The position numbers and the translations under genes are program-made. Below the pieces are notes generated by a model that ran no database searches, was not told the DNA's origin, and saw only the letters and a program-made list of their open reading frames with translations. A stretch of 11,307 nt of DNA from contig DQGU01000128.1 in the NCBI GenBank assembly GCA_003524565.1, positions 5,953 through 17,259 on the forward strand, read 5' to 3'. Origin of the DNA: Rhodospirillaceae bacterium. GTDB taxonomy: Bacteria; Pseudomonadota; Alphaproteobacteria; Micavibrionales; UBA2020. Below are positions 7,180 through 11,307 of the stretch, in pieces. The number at the start of each line of letters is the position of its first letter. The first letter of the stretch is position 1.

Positions 7180-7683
7180 TTACGGATTTTTGACGCGGGA
7201 GCGTACGGCGGGGGCGGGCGGCAGGATGATGTCGCCATCCAGCACGCTGGCGCGGCGTCCCATGTCTTCGCGGGCGGCGGATTGTATTTCTGCAAAGCGG
7301 CTGTGATGTGCGGCCTTGGCGAAATCGCCGCCGAGTTTTTTCGAAAGCCAGCCGTCCCCTTCCGCAAATTCCGCCTCGCTTTCGATTGTGCCGCCGCGGG
7401 CGATTTGGGCGGCTTCCAGTGCGGCCAGCTTTTGCACGGCCTCGGCGGCGGTCAAATCCTGCGCTTCGCCGCGCAAAATCAGGCAGCTGTCGATTTCGTG
7501 CTTTTCGATATCGCCAAGGCCTGCGGCCGCTTTTTGCTGGTCATAGCTGCGGCGGTAAACCCAGAACACATGGTGCAGGCGGTTGTCGTCTTCGGGGTTT
7601 TCGCTGTGCAGCGCATGGGTGCGGTACATCTGCCCACGGTCGAGCAGGTGGTCGAGGTCGGATTTTGGAGGCTGGCCATTCAT
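7180..7683 (-). CDS. Hypothetical protein, 167 aa, soluble
   Basis: I do not recognise this protein. It starts MNGQPPKSDLDHLLDRGQMYRTH, contains NRLHHVFWVYRRSYDQQKAA (about residues 34-53), a helical region KHEIDSCLILRGEAQDLTAAEAVQKLAALEAAQIA (about 61-95, given here as a region; key parts are CLILRGEAQ and EAVQKLAALEAA), and a C-terminal stretch GDGWLSKKLGGDFAKAAHHS followed by GRRASVLDGDIILPPAP. It is highly charged with no membrane segment or signal peptide. The ATG at 7683 has AAGGA 8 nt upstream, and a promoter with a perfect -35 lies at 7734-7762. The gene converges on dnaE with 7 bp between stops. Long plus-strand frames cover the same region, but they lack a comparable start signal and look like antisense shadows. 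Confidence 0.75.
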   Translation of the reverse strand: MNGQPPKSDLDHLLDRGQMYRTHALHSENPEDDNRLHHVFWVYRRSYDQQKAAAGLGDIEKHEIDSCLILRGEAQDLTAAEAVQKLAALEAAQIARGGTIESEAEFAEGDGWLSKKLGGDFAKAAHHSRFAEIQSAAREDMGRRASVLDGDIILPPAPAVRSRVKNP

Positions 7684-7733
7684 GGCGCTGTTCCTTGGCG
7701 GGTGGCTTTCCCAGTGTTTGTTTCGAAAAATGG

Positions 7734-7762
7734 ATGCTAGCCGCCGCGTATTTTTATGTCAA
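7734..7762 (-). promoter_or_regulatory. Promoter of the 167-aa orphan gene
   Basis: On the minus strand, TTGACA (7762 down to 7757) is followed after 17 nt by TAGCAT (7739 down to 7734), which keeps the key TA and AT of the -10 box. Transcription would start near 7727, leaving a leader of about 44 nt with AAGGA before the ATG at 7683. The -35 context TTGACATAA is identical over 9 nt to that at 3613-3621. Confidence 0.6.
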
Positions 7763-7861
7763 TAACCTTATGAAATTGGCAAAAAACAACCTTTTAGCGC
7801 GCATCTGCGGGGCGGGGCTGGTAAAAAAACGCCAAAAGCCTATAAAAACCCTATGTTTTCC

Positions 7862-7890
7862 TTGCAAAAGCGGGGGTTTGGGGTTAAAAC
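7862..7890 (+). promoter_or_regulatory. Candidate rpsB promoter
   Basis: TTGCAA (7862-7867) and TAAAAC (7885-7890) are separated by 17 nt, each matching consensus at 4 of 6 positions, with A tracts upstream that could act as an UP element. A start near 7897 would place the 7902-7922 inverted repeat at the very 5' end of a leader of about 130 nt. The match is weak, and no better plus-strand candidate was found by eye. Confidence 0.35.
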
Positions 7891-7901
7891 CGCCCACATC
7901 A

Positions 7902-7922
7902 ACATACGAATGGTTCGTATGT
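7902..7922. repeat. Perfect inverted repeat, 9+9 bp with 3-bp spacer, upstream of rpsB
   Basis: ACATACGAA (7902-7910), spacer TGG, then TTCGTATGT (7914-7922); all nine pairs are Watson-Crick. It is AT-rich and not followed by a T tract, so it is not an intrinsic terminator. It could be an operator for a dimeric regulator or a short hairpin at the 5' end of the rpsB leader. No regulator gene is nearby. Confidence 0.85.
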
Positions 7923-7969
7923 AATTCGCATGCACGCGTGCGCGGTCTTGTTAAAAAGGTCGCTTCGGT

Positions 7970-7983
7970 GCCCCCAAAGGGGC
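7970..7983 (+). promoter_or_regulatory. GC-rich leader hairpin just upstream of the rpsB ribosome binding site
   Basis: GCCCC (7970-7974), loop CAAA, GGGGC (7979-7983) forms a five-pair all-GC stem that ends 29 nt before AAAGGA. In gammaproteobacteria S2 represses its own operon through a structured rpsB leader; whether this leader does the same is inference only. Confidence 0.4.
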
Positions 7984-8026
7984 TTCTATCCGCGTGCAGA
8001 GGTATAACCGAGAAAGGACTATCCTC

Positions 8027-8812
8027 ATGACGATGCCTACCTTTACCATGCGCCAGCTCCTCGAAGCCGGTGTTCACTTCGGCCACCACACCCGCCGCTG
8101 GAACCCCAAGATGAAACCCTACATCTTCGGTGACCGCAACAACGTTCACATCATCAACCTCGAACTGACGGTTCCGATGCTGTACAACGCGCTGAAAAAC
8201 CTGCGCGACATCGTTGCTGGCGGCGGCCGCGTCCTGTTCGTCGGCACCAAACGTCAGGCGACCGAGAAAATTGCAGAAACCGCACAGCGCTGCGGCCAGT
8301 ACTACGTCAACTACCGCTGGCTCGGCGGCATGCTGACGAACTGGAACACCATCTCCAACTCCATCAAGCGCCTGCGCGAAGTGGACGAGATGCTGAACAA
8401 CCCCGAAGTCAAGCACGCCCTGACCAAGAAAGAGCAGCTGAACCTCACGCGCGAGAAAGAGAAGCTCGAAAAAACCCTCGGCGGCATTAAAGACATGGGC
8501 GGTCTGCCCGATGCCATCGTCGTTATCGACGTGATGAAAGAGTCGAACGCCATCCTCGAAGCAAAGCGCCTTGGCGTTCCTGTTTTCGGCGTTGTCGATA
8601 CGAACTGCGATCCCGACGGCGTGGATTTCATGATCCCCGGCAACGACGACGCAACCCGCGCCATCAACCTGTATTGCGACCTGTTCGCTGAAACGGTTCT
8701 GGACGGCCTGCAGGCAGAAGTCACGAAGTCCGGCAAGGACGTCGGCGCTTCCGAAAACCCGACCGCTGAAAACCTCGAAGAGGTTGAAGCCAAGGCTGCC
8801 GCTGCCGGCTAA
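8027..8812 (+). CDS. rpsB: 30S ribosomal protein S2
   Basis: This 261-aa protein is ribosomal protein S2, a late-assembling component of the small subunit that helps dock S1. The N-terminus MRQLLEAGVHFGHHTRRWNPKMKPYIFG (key parts LLEAGVHFGH and RWNPKM) is diagnostic, as are GRVLFVGTKRQA, YRWLGGMLTNW, and DAIVVIDVMKESNAILEAKRLGVPVFGVVDTNCDPDGVDFMIPGNDDATRAI (key parts IPGNDDA and NCDPD). The tail is acidic and Ala-rich (NLEEVEAKAAAAG). The ATG at 8027 has AAAGGA 8 nt upstream; the in-frame GTG at 7994 would add 11 non-family residues. It is first in the rpsB-tsf-pyrH-frr cluster and probably carries the main promoter for it. The leader is unusually rich in dyads. Confidence 0.98.
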   Translation: MTMPTFTMRQLLEAGVHFGHHTRRWNPKMKPYIFGDRNNVHIINLELTVPMLYNALKNLRDIVAGGGRVLFVGTKRQATEKIAETAQRCGQYYVNYRWLGGMLTNWNTISNSIKRLREVDEMLNNPEVKHALTKKEQLNLTREKEKLEKTLGGIKDMGGLPDAIVVIDVMKESNAILEAKRLGVPVFGVVDTNCDPDGVDFMIPGNDDATRAINLYCDLFAETVLDGLQAEVTKSGKDVGASENPTAENLEEVEAKAAAAG

Positions 8813-8854
8813 TCAGCCCTTCACAGGGGCTTGAAACCATCCACTTAAATGGCC

Positions 8855-8879
8855 TCCCCCGGCTTTTGCGGCCGGGGGA
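8855..8879 (+). other. GC-rich hairpin between rpsB and tsf
   Basis: TCCCCCGGC (8855-8863), loop TTTTGCG, GCCGGGGGA (8871-8879) gives a 9-bp perfect stem, extendable by about 3 pairs past one bulged base (GCC at 8852-8854 with GGC at 8881-8883). No T tract follows on either strand, so it is not a standard intrinsic terminator. It may be an RNA processing, stability or partial-attenuation element setting rpsB to tsf ratios. Confidence 0.7.
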
Positions 8880-8908
8880 TGGCTTACAACAGAGAGGGAC
8901 ACAGAAAA

Positions 8909-9832
8909 ATGACCGAAGTAACCGCATCGATGGTGAAAGAACTGCGCGAAAAATCCGGCGCAGGTATGCTGGATTGCAAAAAAGCGCTGGCTGAAAACAA
9001 CGGCGATATCGACGCCGCCATGGACTTCCTGCGCAAAAAAGGCCTCGCCTCCGCTGCCAAGAAATCCAGCCGCGCTGCTGCCGAAGGTCTCGTCAGCGTT
9101 GCTGCAAACGGCAACACCGGCGTTATCATCGAGCTGAACGCAGAAACCGACTTCGTTGCCCGCAACGACCAGTTCCAGACGTTCCTGTCGCAACTGACGG
9201 ATGCCGCACTTTCGACCAAAACCGGCGACGTTGAAGCGCTGAAAAAACTGCAAGTCGCAGGCAAAGCTGCTGAAGAAGGCCTGACCGAGCTTATCGCCAA
9301 CATCGGCGAGAACATGACCCTGCGCCGCTCCCGGATGCTCAGCGTTCCGAACGGCGTGGTTGCGACCTACGTTCACAACGCGCTGCAGCCCAACCGCGGT
9401 AAAATCGGCGTTCTGGTTGCGCTTGAATCCACCGGTGACGCTGACAAACTCGGCGCGCTTGGCCGCCAGCTGGCGATGCACATCGCGGCGGCACGTCCCG
9501 AAGCGCTGACCGTCGAAGAGCTGAACCCCGAGACCGTCGCGCGCGAGCGTGCTGTGCATGCCGACAAGGCAACGCAAAGCGGCAAACCCGCCGACATCGT
9601 CGAGAAGATGGTCGAAGGTTCCATGCGCAAATACTACGAGCAGGTCGTTCTGATGAACCAGACCTACATCATCGATGGCGAGAACAAAATCTCCGCCGTC
9701 ATTGAAAAAGCCGCCAAAGACATCGGCGCCCCTGTGAAGCTGGCGCAATACGTCCGCTTCGAACTGGGCGAAGGCGTTGAAAAAGCCGCTGACGATTTCG
9801 CATCCGAAGTCGCCAAAATGGCCAACGGCTAA
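8909..9832 (+). CDS. tsf: Translation elongation factor Ts
   Basis: This 307-aa cytoplasmic factor exchanges GDP for GTP on EF-Tu. The N-terminal UBA-like domain (residues about 4-45) reads TASMVKELREKSGAGMLDCKKAL, matching the family closely (key parts VKELREKSGAGM and DCKKAL). TDFVARN at 80-86 is the core motif that contacts EF-Tu near its nucleotide site. The dimerisation/coiled-coil region and the C-terminal module (NQTYIIDGENKISAVIEKAA, ending VKLAQYVRFELGEGVEK) follow. The ATG at 8909 has AGGGA 9 nt upstream; an upstream in-frame ATG at 8849 would add 20 residues encoded by the intergenic hairpin and is rejected. It lies 96 bp after rpsB and 175 bp before pyrH, the usual order. Confidence 0.98.
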   Translation: MTEVTASMVKELREKSGAGMLDCKKALAENNGDIDAAMDFLRKKGLASAAKKSSRAAAEGLVSVAANGNTGVIIELNAETDFVARNDQFQTFLSQLTDAALSTKTGDVEALKKLQVAGKAAEEGLTELIANIGENMTLRRSRMLSVPNGVVATYVHNALQPNRGKIGVLVALESTGDADKLGALGRQLAMHIAAARPEALTVEELNPETVARERAVHADKATQSGKPADIVEKMVEGSMRKYYEQVVLMNQTYIIDGENKISAVIEKAAKDIGAPVKLAQYVRFELGEGVEKAADDFASEVAKMANG

Positions 9833-9849
9833 GACTTATACGCTTTGCC

Positions 9850-9944
9850 GCGTCATCTTGTCCCGCACCATACCGGGCCAAGGTGACGCCGGCGGAGCGG
9901 CTACGGACTTGGATACCGGATGCGCAGTATGGTCACGATAAGAT
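9850..9944 (+). repeat. Large imperfect palindrome in the tsf-pyrH gap with alternative RNA folds
   Basis: Local fold: GCGTCATCTTGTCCCG (9850-9865) pairs with CGGGCCAAGGTGACGC (9874-9889), 16 positions with one U-G and one mismatch, loop CACCATAC (9866-9873). Competing fold: ATCTTGTC (9855-9862) with GATAAGAT (9937-9944), and ACCATAC (9867-9873) with GTATGGT (9927-9933), enclosing CCAAG (9878-9882) with CTTGG (9908-9912) and GCCG (9888-9891) with CGGC (9898-9901). The loop of the local hairpin is therefore complementary over 7 nt to a downstream segment, allowing a pseudoknot. No T tract follows. It could be a regulatory leader of pyrH or a decaying dispersed intergenic palindrome of a kind common in Alphaproteobacteria; sequence alone does not decide. 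Confidence 0.75.
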
Positions 9945-10007
9945 AAAGACTTCTCTCTCCGCTGTTCAGGCGGCAGACTTCGGGTTCAGACACACAGGGG
10001 TTTCATC

Positions 10008-10739
10008 ATGTCCGCACCGCGTTTCAAACGTGTTCTTCTCAAAATCTCCGGCGAAGCTTTGATGGGGGAAGGGGAATACGGCATTGAAACCGACATGGTC
10101 AACCGCATCGCCCGCGACATCAAGGAAGTAACCGACCTCGGCGTCGAGGTTTGCCTGGTGGTCGGCGGCGGCAATATCTTCCGCGGTGTTTCCGGCGCGG
10201 CTGTGGGCATGGACCGCTCGGCGGCCGATTACATGGGCATGCTGGCAACCGTTATCAATTCCCTCGCGCTGCAGAACGCGCTTGAAAAACTCGGCGTCAG
10301 CACGCGCGTGCAATCCGCCATTCCGATGTCCAGCGTGTGCGAACCCTACATCCGCCGCAAGGCCGTGCGCCACATGGAAAAAGGCCGCGTGGTCATTTTC
10401 GCCGCAGGTACCGGCAACCCGTTTTTCACCACCGACACCGCCGCGGCGCTGCGCGCATCCGAAATGGGCTGCGATGCGCTGCTCAAGGGTACCAAAGTCG
10501 ATGGAGTCTATACCGCCGACCCCATCAAAGTGCCGACCGCGAAAAAATTCGACAAGCTGACCTATCTGGAAGTGCTGTCGAACGATTTGGGCGTCATGGA
10601 CGCCTCCGCCATTTCGCTGGCGCGTGAAAACAATATCCCCGTCATCGTTTTCTCCATCAAACAGCCGGGCGCTTTCGCCGAGTTGATGCAGGGACGTGGC
10701 GCATATACCATCGTAGCAAAAGAGGTTCAAAATGGATAA
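10008..10739 (+). CDS. pyrH: UMP kinase
   Basis: This 243-aa cytoplasmic enzyme phosphorylates UMP to UDP with ATP, feeding UTP and CTP synthesis; it belongs to the amino-acid kinase family, is usually hexameric, and is activated by GTP and inhibited by UTP in many bacteria. Seen are RVLLKISGEALMG at 8-20 (Lys12 in the phosphate site), the glycine loop VVGGGNIFRG with GGGN at 53-56, the UMP-contact region DYMGMLATVINSLAL from 74, GTGNPFFTTDTAAALRA from 134, and LKGTKVDGVYTADP. Length matches E. coli PyrH (241). The ATG at 10008 has CAGGGG 7 nt upstream. It follows tsf after a 175-bp gap with a large palindrome, so it may also be controlled separately; frr overlaps its end by 8 nt. Confidence 0.98.
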   Translation: MSAPRFKRVLLKISGEALMGEGEYGIETDMVNRIARDIKEVTDLGVEVCLVVGGGNIFRGVSGAAVGMDRSAADYMGMLATVINSLALQNALEKLGVSTRVQSAIPMSSVCEPYIRRKAVRHMEKGRVVIFAAGTGNPFFTTDTAAALRASEMGCDALLKGTKVDGVYTADPIKVPTAKKFDKLTYLEVLSNDLGVMDASAISLARENNIPVIVFSIKQPGAFAELMQGRGAYTIVAKEVQNG

Positions 10740-11289
10740 CATCGACATGAACGACCTTGAACGCCGCATGCAAGGCGCGTTCGACTCCCTCAGCAAAGAA
10801 TTCGCAGGCCTGCGCACGGGCCGCGCTTCCGTCAACCTGCTCGACCCCGTTGTGGTCGAAGTTTACGGTGCAAAAATGCCCCTGAACCAAGTCGCGTCCG
10901 TCGCCGTGGCTGAACCGCGCCTGCTGACCGTGCAAGTATGGGATGCCAACAACACAAAATCCGTTGAAAAGGCGATTGCCAACGCAGGCCTCGGCCTCAA
11001 CCCGCAGCCGGCGGGTACGCTCATCCGCGTACCGCTGCCGGGCCTGACCGAAGAGCGCCGCGTGGAGCTGGTGAAAGTCGCCGCCAAATACGCCGAAGCC
11101 GGCCGCGTTGCCGTGCGCAACATCCGCCGCGAGGGTATGGATACCGTCAAGAAACTGCAAAAAGACGGCAAGATGTCCGAAGACGAGCAGAAGAAAAACG
11201 AAGAGCGTATCCAGAAAATGACCGACACCTGGGTCAAGAAAATCGACGACGCGCTCGCCCACAAAGAACAAGAAATCAAACAGGTATAA
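10732..11289 (+). CDS. frr: Ribosome recycling factor
   Basis: This 185-aa protein, the same length as E. coli RRF, splits post-termination ribosomes together with EF-G. The helical stem and hinge are clear: LERRMQGAFDSLSKEFAGLRTGRAS (LRTGRA at 27-32), the second domain with VYGAKMPLNQVASVAV and LLTVQVWD, and the conserved VRNIRREGMD with Arg129, Arg132 and Arg133, positions needed for ribosome binding in E. coli RRF, followed by the charged C-terminal helix DGKMSEDEQKKNEERIQKMTD. The ATG at 10732 lies inside pyrH, 8-nt overlap, with AGAGG 6 nt upstream, so the two are probably translationally coupled. The ORF is complete and stops 18 bases before the window edge. Confidence 0.98.
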   Translation: MDNIDMNDLERRMQGAFDSLSKEFAGLRTGRASVNLLDPVVVEVYGAKMPLNQVASVAVAEPRLLTVQVWDANNTKSVEKAIANAGLGLNPQPAGTLIRVPLPGLTEERRVELVKVAAKYAEAGRVAVRNIRREGMDTVKKLQKDGKMSEDEQKKNEERIQKMTDTWVKKIDDALAHKEQEIKQV

Positions 11290-11292
11290 GCC

Positions 11293-11300
11293 GGAGAGGG
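11293..11300 (+). promoter_or_regulatory. Shine-Dalgarno-like sequence for a gene beyond the window
   Basis: GGAGAGGG lies 3 bases after the frr stop and 7 bases before the edge of the window, at the right distance for a start codon at or just after the edge. In Alphaproteobacteria frr is commonly followed by uppS and cdsA, so uppS is the expected neighbour; that identity is inference. Confidence 0.45.
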
Positions 11301-11307
11301 CTTTCGC

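Larger units (their letters stand above)
7684..8026. other. 343-bp divergent intergenic region between the 167-aa gene and rpsB
   Basis: No gene is seen here. The left part carries the minus-strand promoter of the 167-aa gene (7734-7762). The centre, about 7751-7860, is A/T-rich with several A tracts, as often found upstream of strong ribosomal-protein promoters. The right part carries a candidate rpsB promoter (7862-7890), a perfect 9+9 bp inverted repeat (7902-7922), a 10-bp palindrome GCACGCGTGC (7932-7941), a GCCCC/GGGGC dyad (7970-7983) and the rpsB ribosome binding site AAAGGA (8013-8018). No dyad is followed by a T tract, so no intrinsic terminator is called. Confidence 0.75.

Noticed and set aside
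7282..8030. Plus-strand frames of 152 and 240 codons over the 167-aa minus gene and the rpsB leader
   Set aside because: They lack ribosome binding sites, run through the promoter/leader region, and have Arg/Cys-rich composition. The minus-strand gene has both a promoter and a ribosome binding site.
8855..8885. Intrinsic terminator after rpsB
   Set aside because: The hairpin is strong but is followed by TGGCTTAC with no T tract, and tsf must be transcribed beyond it.
8813..9748. A 311-codon minus-strand frame opposite tsf
   Set aside because: It lies antisense to the certain tsf gene and matches no family; frames like this are expected opposite GC-rich genes.
9850..9900. Intrinsic terminator after tsf
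   Set aside because: The local hairpin is followed by GC-rich CGGCGGAGCGG rather than a T tract.
9831..9952. AAGACTT at 9831-9837 and 9946-9952 flanking the pyrH-leader palindrome, looking like a target-site duplication
   Set aside because: AGACTT occurs a third time at 9975-9980, and the palindrome's arms do not begin at the repeat edges, so insertion of a mobile element is not supported by this evidence.

Overview
The window is an 11.3 kb piece of a bacterial chromosome, GC-rich (I judge by eye, not by count), made almost entirely of core housekeeping genes. The order of a prolyl-tRNA synthetase, a LolC/E permease, lolD and dnaE, followed by rpsB, tsf, pyrH and frr, is one I associate with Alphaproteobacteria. 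A single LolC/E-type permease, a 261-residue S2 and a 307-residue EF-Ts fit that. I cannot name a genus. The prolyl-tRNA synthetase is of the archaeal/eukaryotic-like class (ProS type 3), not the short bacterial class usual in Alphaproteobacteria, so a less-studied lineage is possible.

Layout. (1) 1-2841, plus strand: the 3' end of proS, a small GNAT acetyltransferase, lolC and lolD, with junctions of -1, +12 and -8 nt. This looks like one translationally coupled operon for tRNA charging, an unknown acetylation, and lipoprotein release from the inner membrane. (2) 2850-3560, minus strand: an unrecognised 236-aa protein with its own consensus sigma-70-type promoter, converging on lolD with an 8-bp gap. 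(3) 3681-7172, plus strand: full-length dnaE, the replicative polymerase alpha subunit. (4) 7180-7683, minus strand: an unrecognised 167-aa protein, again with its own promoter, converging on dnaE with a 7-bp gap. (5) 7684-8026: a 343-bp divergent regulatory region and rpsB leader holding a perfect 9+9 bp inverted repeat and further dyads. (6) 8027-11289, plus strand: rpsB, tsf, pyrH and frr (ribosomal protein S2, EF-Ts, UMP kinase, ribosome recycling factor), with a GC-rich hairpin before tsf and a large imperfect palindrome before pyrH. A Shine-Dalgarno-like sequence at the right edge suggests another gene just outside.

I see no mobile-element genes, CRISPR array, tRNA, rRNA or defence genes, and no wholly new multi-gene system. 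The items most worth following are non-coding: the tsf-pyrH palindrome, whose left arm can form two mutually exclusive stems and whose hairpin loop is complementary to a downstream segment, and the inverted repeat upstream of rpsB. Next come the two orphan minus-strand genes flanking dnaE, whose promoters share the string TTGACATAA, and the prolyl-tRNA synthetase C-terminus, which appears to have lost all its zinc ligands.
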